Source: an uncultured Chloracidobacterium sp.
GTDB lineage: Bacteria; Acidobacteriota; Blastocatellia; Pyrinomonadales; Pyrinomonadaceae
Reading direction: 5' to 3'
Assembly (NCBI GenBank): GCA_937941715.1
Contig: CALDGX010000243.1
Span: 1 to 50,612, forward strand
Length of the DNA: 50,612 bases
The translations under genes and the position numbers were made by a program. Numbering within the stretch: position 1 is the first letter of the stretch; each line of letters starts with the position of its first letter. Shown here one piece after another: positions 1 to 7,660 of this stretch. The notes under the pieces were generated by a model. The model searched no databases and had not been told where the DNA came from. It saw only the letters and a program-made list of their open reading frames with translations.

Positions 1-225
1 CGAGGCATCGATTTAGGATCGGTGTTGACAGACAATGAACTCGCCCATCGACAGCGGACGTTGCTTTGCCGATACGACCTCGCCCGGCGAAAAATGGAGA
101 GTGATCTCGATATGAAAACAGCCTGTGAGATGTCCGCGAAAATTACCGATGGGGGATCGGTCGAGAATCGCATGATCGCACGTCTGACCCCGATCGTCCG
201 AGTAACGCATACGACGTTGGACTGA
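1..225 (+). other. Possible 3' end of an ORF entering from the left edge, or a degraded remnant
   Basis: Frame 1 is open from the first base to a TGA at 223-225. Read in this frame it ends in a peptide with the pattern GS.ENR.I...PIV. The same pattern can be read from a second, diverged copy of this DNA at about 840-955. I do not recognise the product. There is no clear start codon with a ribosome binding site, so this may be a gene fragment rather than a working gene. Nothing else is visible in 1-277. Confidence 0.2.
130..222 (+). repeat. Diverged direct repeat, copy A
   Basis: Begins ATGTCCGC and contains GAGAATCG and CCCCGATCGTCC. These blocks recur in the same order and spacing at 840-955, on the far side of the AT-rich gene at 278-751. 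Identity over the central ~50 bp is roughly 75% by eye, and the matching reading frame keeps several residues. The pair looks like an old duplication bracketing the gene. Confidence 0.5.
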
Positions 226-277
226 TTCCGGCCTTTGCCTTATCGCGGGTTTCGGGCGAAAGGGGCAACAATACGGC

Positions 278-751
278 ATGACAAAAAAATTGACAACCAA
301 ATTAGGTTTGTTGCTGCTCGTTCTACTATCGATCCCGTTTCCATACACCGTTGTACCGGAATGGACGGTTCAAATTAAACATGCTGACGGTGGTTTTGCG
401 AACGATGTGCAGGTAATTCAAATGTGGACGGATTCATCTGTTGCAATGGGGCTTTGGATGCCTATGGAACGGTTGACAACTGACAAGCATGGATTTGTAA
501 CTTTTCCAAAGAGAACATTTTATGCGCCACTACTTTTACGTGGACTTGGCAATCTAATTTCATACGTAGATTTTTGGTCGCACGCATCATTCGGGTGTGT
601 TTCGCATTTTTCTGTGGTCGGCGGCTACTACCCCGAAATAACATATCGACCTGGTTACAAGTTTGATGAAACGTGGATAATTCGTCCAACTCCGGATTCC
701 GACCATCGACGAATAGAAGAGAATGAACTGGGCTCTCCGGCTTCAAAATAG
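278..751 (+). CDS. Hypothetical exported or membrane-anchored protein, AT-rich
   Basis: A 157-residue protein of unknown family. Residues 1-25 form a basic start followed by a Leu-rich hydrophobic stretch, so it is probably exported or anchored by a single N-terminal segment. The rest is rich in Trp, Tyr and Phe and has no motif I recognise. A purine-rich AAAGGGG lies about 14 nt before the ATG. Base composition is clearly more AT-rich than its neighbours, and the gene sits between two diverged direct repeats. Both suggest acquisition by transfer. Small AT-rich membrane or secreted ORFs between repeats are common as immunity genes in polymorphic toxin loci, but nothing here proves that role. 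Confidence 0.6.
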   Translation: MTKKLTTKLGLLLLVLLSIPFPYTVVPEWTVQIKHADGGFANDVQVIQMWTDSSVAMGLWMPMERLTTDKHGFVTFPKRTFYAPLLLRGLGNLISYVDFWSHASFGCVSHFSVVGGYYPEITYRPGYKFDETWIIRPTPDSDHRRIEENELGSPASK

Positions 752-1077
752 CAAAAACCGGTCAGGCGAGGCGATGTGTGCAATCCCGGCCCATGAAGGC
801 CGACTACTGCAACGGCATTTTTATGAGGCAAACAAGACAATGTCCGCTTCATTATAAAGTGCGGCGATGACGGATCAAACGAGAATCGTAAGATCGAAGG
901 CCCGGCCCCGATCGTCCACAGGGCTTTGCCCGACCGTCGTATGTACTGAACTGACCGAAGGAGGCGGCCAATGCCGCGGACAGATCGGTGTTGTATTTGG
1001 CGATATACTGTGATAAAACCTTACCTCAAGTAGAATCTTCGCAAAATCAGCTTAAGTTAAACAAGGATAAAACATTA
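752..1077. other. Gap without a recognised gene
   Basis: This 326-base stretch carries repeat copy B (840-955) and a purine-rich stretch (GAAGGAGG near 957-964). A weak in-frame extension of the STAS gene begins at ATG 988, but its codons look non-coding and the better ribosome site lies downstream. I see no RNA gene here. Confidence 0.5.
840..955 (+). repeat. Diverged direct repeat, copy B
   Basis: Second copy of the element at 130-222, starting ATGTCCGC and carrying GAGAATCG and CCCCGATCGTCC. The frame parallel to copy A encodes a similar peptide (GS.ENR.I...PIV) ending in TGA. An extra stretch of about 12 bases separates it from copy A near the end. Confidence 0.5.
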
Positions 1078-1398
1078 GTGATCACTGAAAACGGTGCGGA
1101 AACGGCATTTTTAGCCGCTGATGACAAGGCGGTGGTGCTCGCGGGCGACTATCTGAACAAACTCTCGGGCGAGGCGATCGAACGTGAGTGCAAGACGAAG
1201 CTCGAATCGGGCGTCAAGGAGCTGGTCGTCGATTTTTCGCAGACCGAGATCATCAACAGCATCGGCATCTCGATATTGCTCGGCGTTATCGACACGGCCG
1301 CCAATTCCGGCGCAAAAGTGGTCTTTGCGGACCTGAACGAAGAGTCCGCCGAACTTTTTGAAATGCTCGGGCTGACTAAGCATGTGACGATGGCGTGA
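1078..1398 (+). CDS. STAS-domain protein (anti-sigma factor antagonist-like)
   Basis: A single STAS domain of 106 residues, the usual size for SpoIIAA/RsbV-like proteins, which bind anti-sigma kinases or other signalling partners in the cytoplasm. I chose GTG 1078 because AAGGA at 1063-1067 lies 10 nt upstream and the domain then begins almost at once. An in-frame ATG at 988 would add 30 residues that do not look like protein. The phospho-site region reads INSIGIS at residues 59-65, where SpoIIAA has MDSSGLG. The residue matching the phosphorylated Ser58 is Ile, so classical switching by phosphorylation is unlikely. The next gene encodes a GAF/HD-GYP protein, a plausible signalling partner. 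Confidence 0.8.
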   Translation: MITENGAETAFLAADDKAVVLAGDYLNKLSGEAIERECKTKLESGVKELVVDFSQTEIINSIGISILLGVIDTAANSGAKVVFADLNEESAELFEMLGLTKHVTMA

Positions 1399-1406
1399 GG
1401 GGCTGA

Positions 1407-1441
1407 GTGACGGGTTATAAGTGACAGGTTACGAGTGAAAG
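1407..1441 (+). repeat. Degenerate heptamer array, left arm (5 units)
   Basis: Five contiguous 7-mers: GTGACGG, GTTATAA, GTGACAG, GTTACGA, GTGAAAG. The common core is GTKA. It faces a longer array in the opposite orientation at 1485-1554, in the gap between the STAS and HD-GYP genes. Confidence 0.7.
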
Positions 1442-1484
1442 CCGGGGAACACTGCGTAAAACGGTTCTTCGCACTTGGATCATA

Positions 1485-1554
1485 GATCACCATTGACGTT
1501 TTACCCATCACCTATCACGATTCACGAACGACGAACGACGATCCACGATTCACG
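1485..1554 (-). repeat. Degenerate heptamer array, right arm (10 units)
   Basis: Ten contiguous 7-mers with the core TCACG: GATCACC, ATTGACG, TTTTACC, CATCACC, TATCACG, ATTCACG, AACGACG (twice), ATCCACG, ATTCACG. On the minus strand these read CGTGANN, matching the left arm's GTGANNN, so the two arms are inverted. The array ends 5 nt before the ATG of the HD-GYP gene and replaces any normal ribosome binding site there. Confidence 0.75.
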
Positions 1555-1559
1555 ACACA

Positions 1560-2828
1560 ATGATCGAACAAAGAACAAAGCTGATACACGCGTTTGGGGC
1601 GTTGGCGGACCTCGGGCAGGAAGTTGCCAATAAGAACAACTTTCAAGAGACGATCCGGACCTCGCTGCACCTGATATCGGGTTCGCTGGCGATAATGCGG
1701 GGCGGCGTCGCGCGTTATTCGCGTTACGGCCACGAACTGAACATGCTCGCGGTTCGCGGCCTGGGCGACGATTTTCCGCTCAGCCTCTCGCTGTGTCTCG
1801 AGGACGAACGCCAGTTTCTGGCCAACGGCCTCAACCCGATCGAGACCGAACACGCAAAGGTGCTGCCGTTCTTTCAGGTCTATGACCGCAGTTTTGACAG
1901 CCGCCGGATCGAGCTCTTTGTGCCGCTGGTAATCCGCGATGAAATTGTCGGGGCCGTTTTTCTGGGCGAAAAGGCGACCGGCGAACCTTACACCTCGTAT
2001 GAAAAGGAGATCATCTGCGCGATGGGCCGCCACATCGGCGTCGCCATCTCACAGCGCAACCTGATGGCCGAGATCGAGCGGCACGCCGAAGAGAACCGCA
2101 AGCTGTTTGACGATCTGCGGACGACCTACAACGATACGGTCAAGGCGTTTGCCGCGGCCATCGACTGTAAGGACAAGTACACCGAGGGACACTCGGTCCG
2201 CGTCGGCCGATACTCCGAGATCATCGCCGCCGAGCTCGACTGGTCAGCGGATCAGGTCGAGGGTGCGGCGACCGCCGGCTACCTTCACGACGTCGGCAAA
2301 CTGACCGTCGAGCGCAAGATCATAAACGCACCGTACCGCATCAACGCCAAGGAGTCGGCCGAACTTAACAAGCACCCGGCCGTCGGCTTTGAGATATTGC
2401 AGCCGATCCATCACCCGTACACCGACGTCCCGCTGGCGGCAAAATACCACCACGAGCGTCTCGACGGACGCGGTTACCCCGACGGGCTCTATGACCGCGA
2501 GATACCGTACATCGCCAAGGTCGTGAATCTGGCAGATTCGTTTGACGCAATGACGACCGACCGCCCGTACAAGGCGCGCCGCCCGGCCGGCGAGGTGATC
2601 GAGGACCTCAGGCGAAATGCCGGCAAGCAGTTCGCTCCGGAACTCGTCACGGCATTCTTGCGCGGAATGCTCAAGGAACTGACGGGCGAGACCAAGGACA
2701 AGCGTTTTCGCCGCATGCTCGGCCGCGAGTATATGGAGGCCGAGGGCATCGTCCCGACCCTGCGAAATACGCTCAACGAGATGCGGCCGACCACGCCGCT
2801 GACCTACATCGCGTCAGATCAGCCGTAG
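1560..2828 (+). CDS. GAF and HD-GYP domain protein, probable cyclic-di-GMP phosphodiesterase
   Basis: A 422-residue cytoplasmic protein. Residues ~20-165 form a GAF-like sensor domain, then a helix leads into an HD-GYP domain at ~190-380. The metal and active-site set is complete: HD at 243-244 with K247, HP at 272-273, HHERLDGRGYP at 297-307 and D326. Family members with this intact set hydrolyse cyclic-di-GMP. The C-terminal ~45 residues are a tail without a recognised domain. It follows a STAS gene after 161 bp of heptamer repeats, and no Shine-Dalgarno sequence is visible before the ATG. The signal sensed by the GAF domain cannot be told from sequence. Confidence 0.92.
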   Translation: MIEQRTKLIHAFGALADLGQEVANKNNFQETIRTSLHLISGSLAIMRGGVARYSRYGHELNMLAVRGLGDDFPLSLSLCLEDERQFLANGLNPIETEHAKVLPFFQVYDRSFDSRRIELFVPLVIRDEIVGAVFLGEKATGEPYTSYEKEIICAMGRHIGVAISQRNLMAEIERHAEENRKLFDDLRTTYNDTVKAFAAAIDCKDKYTEGHSVRVGRYSEIIAAELDWSADQVEGAATAGYLHDVGKLTVERKIINAPYRINAKESAELNKHPAVGFEILQPIHHPYTDVPLAAKYHHERLDGRGYPDGLYDREIPYIAKVVNLADSFDAMTTDRPYKARRPAGEVIEDLRRNAGKQFAPELVTAFLRGMLKELTGETKDKRFRRMLGREYMEAEGIVPTLRNTLNEMRPTTPLTYIASDQP

Positions 2829-2860
2829 CGGCCGCTGCGTTCGGATGCAGGGAGCGATGG

Positions 2861-3745
2861 TCAGTTCTGCTCCAGCAGTTCGACAAATTTTTTGGCGGCG
2901 AGCGAGAGGTTTCGGTCGCTGCGGTAGATCACACCGACCGAGCGGACCCAATAATCTTCGGCAAGTTCGATAACGGCCAGCCGGCCCGACGCCGACGCTC
3001 CCGAAACGGTCGGTGCCGGGACGATCGCCAGCCCAAAGCCAACCTCGACCGCCCGTTTGATCGTCTCGATATTGTCAAACTCGGCCACCTTGGCGATCTC
3101 GACGCCGTTTTCCTTGAGTATCCTGTCGGTCGCCTTTCGCGTCGGCACGTCCCGCTCAAACACGACAAATTCGCGGCCGTTGAGGTCGCTGACCTTGACC
3201 TTGGCCCGCGACGCCAGCTTGTGGTCGGGCGGGGCGATCAGCACGAGCCGGCTGTTTGCCATTTCGACGATCGACAGGCCGCGTTTCGGTTCCGGGTAAG
3301 CGACGATGCCGAGCTCGACCGAGCCGCTCAGGACGTCGCGGACGATGCGCGTCGTACGCGAATATTCGAGGTCGATCTTGGCCGCCGGAAACTTTGTCAT
3401 AAATTCGCGGACCTTCGGCGGCAGTTCGTGCAGGCCGACGCTGTAAACGGTAGCGACCTTGACGGTGCCGCCGATCTTGCCGATGACGCCGCGAAGCGAT
3501 TCCTGCAAATGGGAGTAACTCTCGAGGACCTTTTTGGCCTCGGCGTAAAAGACCTGTCCGGCAGCGGTCAGTTTGACGTCGCGGCGGCCGCGGACGCGCT
3601 CGAGCAGACGGCGGTCAAATTTATCTTCGAGTGACCGTATTTGCTGGCTGACGGCCGACTGAGTGATGAAATTGCGTTCGGCCGCGAGCGAAAAGCTCTC
3701 GAGGTCGACAAGATCGCAAAATACCTTCAGCGTTTCGATATGCAT
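2861..3745 (-). CDS. LysR-family transcriptional regulator
   Basis: A 294-residue LTTR. The N-terminal winged helix-turn-helix (about residues 8-60, with SFSLAAERNFITQSAVSQQI) is followed by a linker helix and a periplasmic-binding-like effector domain of two lobes to the end. I chose the ATG at 3745 (MHIETLKVF), the usual LTTR start. A TTG at 3763 would add six residues. The gene is divergent from sdhC across a 177-bp AT-rich gap with inverted repeats, so it may regulate itself and succinate dehydrogenase. The effector is unknown. The sequence is closest in style to CysB/CbbR-type regulators, but I cannot assign it. Confidence 0.93.
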   Translation of the reverse strand: MHIETLKVFCDLVDLESFSLAAERNFITQSAVSQQIRSLEDKFDRRLLERVRGRRDVKLTAAGQVFYAEAKKVLESYSHLQESLRGVIGKIGGTVKVATVYSVGLHELPPKVREFMTKFPAAKIDLEYSRTTRIVRDVLSGSVELGIVAYPEPKRGLSIVEMANSRLVLIAPPDHKLASRAKVKVSDLNGREFVVFERDVPTRKATDRILKENGVEIAKVAEFDNIETIKRAVEVGFGLAIVPAPTVSGASASGRLAVIELAEDYWVRSVGVIYRSDRNLSLAAKKFVELLEQN

Positions 3746-3773
3746 ATCCGTGACGACGGGCAAATATTAGTAT

Positions 3774-3817
3774 AGCTGATTGAATAGTGCTAAAAATTTC
3801 ATTTTAACTTATCAGCT
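3774..3817. promoter_or_regulatory. Inverted repeat in the lysR-sdhC divergent region
   Basis: AGCTGAT (3774-3780) and ATCAGCT (3811-3817) form a perfect 7-bp inverted repeat around 30 nt of AT-rich DNA. It lies 29 bp upstream of the LysR start and upstream of the probable sdh promoter, where an LTTR usually binds. Function is inferred from position only. Confidence 0.35.
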
Positions 3818-3850
3818 CTCTGCCGTATGATAAAAAGCATCGTGTTTACA

Positions 3851-3879
3851 TTGCTCAAACAGCAATTTGGAATTAGAAT
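3851..3879 (+). promoter_or_regulatory. Probable sdhCAB promoter
   Basis: TTGCTC (3851-3856), a 17-nt spacer and TAGAAT (3874-3879) resemble a sigma-70 promoter about 45 nt upstream of the sdhC ATG. The -35 overlaps a small inverted repeat, TTGCT-N5-AGCAA (3851-3865), which could be a regulator site. Confidence 0.4.
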
Positions 3880-3922
3880 TTCCCAAATCTATTTAAGTTA
3901 TTCGCGCGAATTGGATTATTAG

Positions 3923-4648
3923 ATGGCGATCAAATTTTCGAACACATTCTTACTTCGCAAGCTGCACCAGATCACGGGGATCGTGCCGCTCGGGATCTTT
4001 TTCTTCGTGCATATGTTCACGAATTCAAAGGCGATGAACGGTGCCGCCAACTTTGACAAGGCGGTCAAGGAGATCCACGACATCCCTTATCTGCTGCTGA
4101 TCGAGATATTCGGCATCTTTCTGCCGCTGTTGTTTCACTCGGTCTACGGCGTGCTGATCTCGTCAGAGGCCAAACCGAATGTCCTGAACTACGGCTATGG
4201 CCGAAACTGGTTCTATATGCTGCAGCGGGCGACGGGCATCTTTCTGTTCCTCTTCATCCTCTTTCACCTGCTCAATCTGAGATTCGGGCTGATACCGGGG
4301 TTGACCGAGGTGGCGGTGGCCGGCAATGCCGACAAGGCGTTCTCGATCGTCGCGAGCGATTTTCAGAAAACGTGGGTCCTGATCGTTTACATTCTCGGCG
4401 TGGTCGCGACCGCGTGGCACCTCGCGTACGGATTTTTCCTGTTCGCGGTCGATTGGGGCATCGTTATCGGCGAAAAGGCCCAGAAGATGACGCTCGCCGG
4501 CTGTGCCGCACTCGCGGTACTGCTGTCGGTGGTCGGCATCAACGCCGCGTTCGCGTTCCGGAGCCCTTGCGGCCTGATGCCCAAGGCGCTGTGCGAGGCA
4601 CCGGCGGCTCCGGCGAAGGCAGCTCCGGCGGGCCCGACAAAGTTTTAA
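3923..4648 (+). CDS. sdhC: Succinate dehydrogenase cytochrome b subunit (b558 family)
   Basis: Membrane anchor of respiratory complex II, which passes electrons from succinate to quinone. The 241-residue protein has about five hydrophobic segments and conserved membrane-facing His residues (H15, H30 and later ones in FHSVYG, LFHLLN and AWHLAYG), as in the single-subunit, two-haem anchors of the Bacillus b558 type. The C-terminus is an Ala/Pro-rich tail. It is first in an sdhC-sdhA-sdhB operon, 34 bp before sdhA. No separate sdhD is present, as expected for this type. Confidence 0.95.
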   Translation: MAIKFSNTFLLRKLHQITGIVPLGIFFFVHMFTNSKAMNGAANFDKAVKEIHDIPYLLLIEIFGIFLPLLFHSVYGVLISSEAKPNVLNYGYGRNWFYMLQRATGIFLFLFILFHLLNLRFGLIPGLTEVAVAGNADKAFSIVASDFQKTWVLIVYILGVVATAWHLAYGFFLFAVDWGIVIGEKAQKMTLAGCAALAVLLSVVGINAAFAFRSPCGLMPKALCEAPAAPAKAAPAGPTKF

Positions 4649-4682
4649 TTAATAGGTTTCAGATAGGTTTTGGTTTACTAAT

Positions 4683-6476
4683 ATGGCATCCAGCGGATTA
4701 AAGATTGCGATCGTCGGCGGCGGGCTTGCGGGCCTCGCGGCGGCGATGAAAATAGCCGAGGCCGGCCATGAGGTCGATATGATCTCGGTCGTCCCGGTCA
4801 AGCGTTCACACTCGGTCTGTGCCCAGGGCGGCATCAACGGGGCGGTCAATACCAAGGGCGAAGGCGATTCGCCGGCCAAGCACCTCGACGACACCGTCTA
4901 TGGCGGCGACTTTTTGGCAAATCAGCCGCCGGTAAAGCGGATGACGGACATGGCCCCGGCGATCATCAACCTTTTCGACCGAATGGGCGTGCCGTTCTCG
5001 CGTACCAACGAGGGCCTGATGGATTTCAGGCGGTTTGGCGGCACGCTGCATCACCGGACGGCGTTTGCCGGAGCATCGACCGGACAGCAGCTGCTCTACG
5101 CTCTTGACGAACAGGTCCGCAAATGGGAGGTCGGCGGCAGCGTCACCAAATATGAGGGCTGGGAGATGCTCTCGCTCGTGCTTGACGACCATCAGGTGTG
5201 CCGCGGCCTGATCGCGATGAACCTGCAAACGCTTGAGTTAAAGTCGTTTGCGGCTGACGCCGTGATCATGGCGACCGGCGGGCCGGGGCTCATCTTCGGC
5301 AAATCGACGAACTCGATGACCTGTACGGGCAGTGCTGTTTCCGCCTGTTACCAGCAGGGAGCCAAGTACGCCAACGGCGAATTCATACAGGTCCACCCGA
5401 CCTCGATCCCCGGCGAAGACAAACTCCGGCTGATGAGCGAATCAGCCCGCGGCGAGGGCGGCCGCGTTTGGGTCCCGCGTGACCCGATGGACGCCCGCAA
5501 GCCGAAGGATATTCCCGAGGCCGAGCGGCGATACTTTCTGGAAGAAAAATATCCGGCGTACGGTAACCTCGTGCCCCGCGACATCGCTACACGCGAGATC
5601 TTTCAGGTATGTCTCGAGGGCAACGGCGTCGGCGGCGAGAATCAGGTCTATCTCGACCTGACACACATTCCGGCCGAGACGCTGACGCGAAAACTCGGAG
5701 CAATACTTGAGATCTATGAGATGTTCGTGGGCGACGATCCGCGATTTGTGCCGATGCGCATCTTCCCGGGCGTCCATTATTCGATGGGCGGCCTGTGGGT
5801 CGATTACGAACAGCGGACGAACATACCGGGGCTGTTTGCCGCGGGCGAGTGCGACTACTCGATCCACGGGGCGAACCGGCTCGGTGCAAACTCGCTGCTG
5901 TCATGTGTTTACGGTGGTTTTGTCGCGGCACCCGCGGCCATCGAGTACGGCAAGAACGTCGAACGCGGTTCGAGTGAGTCGAACGGCATTCACGCTGCCG
6001 AACTCAAACGCCAGCAGGAGATCAACGACTCGATCATCAAAAGCGAGGGCGGCGAGAATCAGTACAAACTGCACGAGGAGCTCGGCAAGGTGATGACCGA
6101 CAACGTGACGGTCGTCCGCTACAACGACCGTTTGCAGGCGACCGATGACAAGATCCGCGAGCTGCAGGAGCGTTTTACAAAGATATCGGTAAACGATTCG
6201 AACCTGTGGGCGACGCAGGCCGTGCCGCACGCCCGGCAACTCAAGAATATGTTCGAACTCGCACGCGTCATCACGCTCGGGGCTCTCAACCGCAACGAAT
6301 CACGCGGTGCTCATTACAAGCCGGATTTTCCGGACCGCGACGACGAGAACTTTATGAAATCGACGATCGCCGAATATTCGGCCGAGGCGCCGGTACTGAG
6401 CTACGAGGCGATCGACGTTTCGCTGGTCGAACCGCGTAAACGCGACTATTCGTCGAGCAAGAAAGCAAAATCGTGA
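4683..6476 (+). CDS. sdhA: Succinate dehydrogenase flavoprotein subunit
   Basis: Catalytic FAD subunit (597 residues, normal length) oxidising succinate to fumarate on the cytoplasmic face. The N-terminal FAD-binding motif GGGLAGLAAA is followed by RSHSVCAQGGIN, whose His carries the covalent flavin in this family. Substrate and proton-path residues are kept in HPTSIPGE and RGEGGRVW, and HGANRLGANSLL is the usual C-terminal FAD motif. The ATG is 34 bp after sdhC. It belongs to the same transcript as sdhB, 51 bp downstream. Confidence 0.97.
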   Translation: MASSGLKIAIVGGGLAGLAAAMKIAEAGHEVDMISVVPVKRSHSVCAQGGINGAVNTKGEGDSPAKHLDDTVYGGDFLANQPPVKRMTDMAPAIINLFDRMGVPFSRTNEGLMDFRRFGGTLHHRTAFAGASTGQQLLYALDEQVRKWEVGGSVTKYEGWEMLSLVLDDHQVCRGLIAMNLQTLELKSFAADAVIMATGGPGLIFGKSTNSMTCTGSAVSACYQQGAKYANGEFIQVHPTSIPGEDKLRLMSESARGEGGRVWVPRDPMDARKPKDIPEAERRYFLEEKYPAYGNLVPRDIATREIFQVCLEGNGVGGENQVYLDLTHIPAETLTRKLGAILEIYEMFVGDDPRFVPMRIFPGVHYSMGGLWVDYEQRTNIPGLFAAGECDYSIHGANRLGANSLLSCVYGGFVAAPAAIEYGKNVERGSSESNGIHAAELKRQQEINDSIIKSEGGENQYKLHEELGKVMTDNVTVVRYNDRLQATDDKIRELQERFTKISVNDSNLWATQAVPHARQLKNMFELARVITLGALNRNESRGAHYKPDFPDRDDENFMKSTIAEYSAEAPVLSYEAIDVSLVEPRKRDYSSSKKAKS

Positions 6477-6527
6477 CCGACGCGGCCGGCATTGACGGCG
6501 GCAGAACATTGTTGAATTGAATTGTTT

Positions 6528-7328
6528 ATGACCACAAACGCACACGTAGAGAAGAAACGCCTGGAGAATCCGCCTGCGACGATCAAATTCAAGATCCAGC
6601 GGCGTGAGAAAGAAGGGGCGGCCGCGCACTGGGAAACCTTTGAGATACCGTACAGGCGCAACCTGAATGTCATCTCGGCGCTGATGGACATTCGTAAAAA
6701 TCCGGTCACGATCGAGGGCAAGGCGACGACCCCGCCGGTCTGGGACATGAGCTGTCTCGAACAGGTCTGCGGTATCTGCACGATGGTCATCGACGGCCGT
6801 GTCCGGCAGTCGTGCTCGGCACTGGTCGACGACCTTTTGCTCGCGTCGGGCGGCGATACGGTCAGCCTCGCGCCGATGTCCAAGTTCCCGAACGTGCGCG
6901 ACCTCAAGGTCGACCGCTCGAAGATGTTCGAACACCTCAAAAAGGTCGAGGCGTGGATCGAGCTTGACGGTTCGTACGACCTCGGGCCGGGCCCGGCGAT
7001 CTCAAATGAGACCGCGCAGGAGCGTTACGCGCTCTCTCGTTGTATGACCTGCGGGTGCTGTCTCGAGGCGTGCCCGCAGTACGGCGATGACAATTACATC
7101 GGGCCGCAGGCGATCGGCCAGGCACGGTTGTTCAATATGCATCCGGTCGGCAAGACGACGATCGATAACCGCCTGAACGGCCTGCTGGACGACGACGGTA
7201 TCGGCAACTGCGGCAACGCCCAAAATTGCGTACAGGTGTGCCCGATGTCGGTGCCGCTGACCAAGGCGATCTACGAGACCAACCGCGATATCACGGTCAA
7301 CGCTCTATTCGGCTGGTTGAAAAAGTAG
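6528..7328 (+). CDS. sdhB: Succinate dehydrogenase iron-sulfur subunit
   Basis: Electron-transfer subunit of complex II, 266 residues. All three cluster motifs are visible: CLEQVCGIC with a distal Cys for [2Fe-2S], CMTCGCCLEACP for [4Fe-4S], and CGNAQNCVQVCP for [3Fe-4S]. I start at ATG 6528; a TTG two codons earlier is also open but less likely. The gene ends the operon and is followed within 30 bp by a strong intrinsic terminator. Confidence 0.96.
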   Translation: MTTNAHVEKKRLENPPATIKFKIQRREKEGAAAHWETFEIPYRRNLNVISALMDIRKNPVTIEGKATTPPVWDMSCLEQVCGICTMVIDGRVRQSCSALVDDLLLASGGDTVSLAPMSKFPNVRDLKVDRSKMFEHLKKVEAWIELDGSYDLGPGPAISNETAQERYALSRCMTCGCCLEACPQYGDDNYIGPQAIGQARLFNMHPVGKTTIDNRLNGLLDDDGIGNCGNAQNCVQVCPMSVPLTKAIYETNRDITVNALFGWLKK

Positions 7329-7353
7329 GGCTTATTTCAAATAACTACCTCGA

Positions 7354-7384
7354 AAAAAAGCGGCCTTTCGGGGCTGCTTTTTTT
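7354..7384 (+). terminator. Rho-independent terminator of sdhCAB
   Basis: AAAAAAGC at 7355-7362 pairs with GCTTTTTT at 7377-7384. Inner pairs (GGCC with GGCT/GGGG bases) close a loop of about 6 nt. The T-run ends the stem. It lies 26 bp after the sdhB stop. Confidence 0.85.
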
Positions 7385-7556
7385 GTCGGCCGATCGACTG
7401 CCGCCGGAGCTTGCGATCAGAGATGTCACCAATCAGTGGTGGCTCGCCGCCGGCGGCGCACAAGATATGAGAGTAACGCCCGATCCGGCACGCTGACGAT
7501 CACCGCAGCGGCGTGTCATAACTCGTTCTGCTTTTTATTTTTCGGCGTTTTCCCTG

Positions 7557-7562
7557 TATAAT
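7557..7562 (+). promoter_or_regulatory. Candidate -10 element for bamA
   Basis: A perfect TATAAT, the only such box in the gap between sdhB and bamA. The -35 region 17 nt upstream (around 7534-7539) is T-rich but a poor match, so the sigma factor is uncertain. Confidence 0.4.
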
Positions 7563-7633
7563 TCGTAAGTTTGTTGGATCACCGCGAAAGGGCAACCAGT
7601 TGCCGTATGCGCGAATCATAGATTGAGTAAATT

Positions 7634-7660
7634 CCGACATTGAAATGCCGGTTTTGTTTG
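7634..7660 (+). terminator. Terminator-like hairpin in the bamA leader
   Basis: CCGACAT (7634-7640), loop TGAA and ATGCCGG (7645-7651) form a stem with one mismatch, followed by TTTTGTTTGG. It lies inside the presumed leader, so it may act as an attenuator or simply stop read-through from upstream. Confidence 0.35.

Noticed and set aside
7581..7651. Known riboswitch (cyclic-di-GMP type) in the bamA leader
   Set aside because: GGGCAACC and TGCCGG recall parts of the class I consensus, but the other conserved strands and their spacing are missing.
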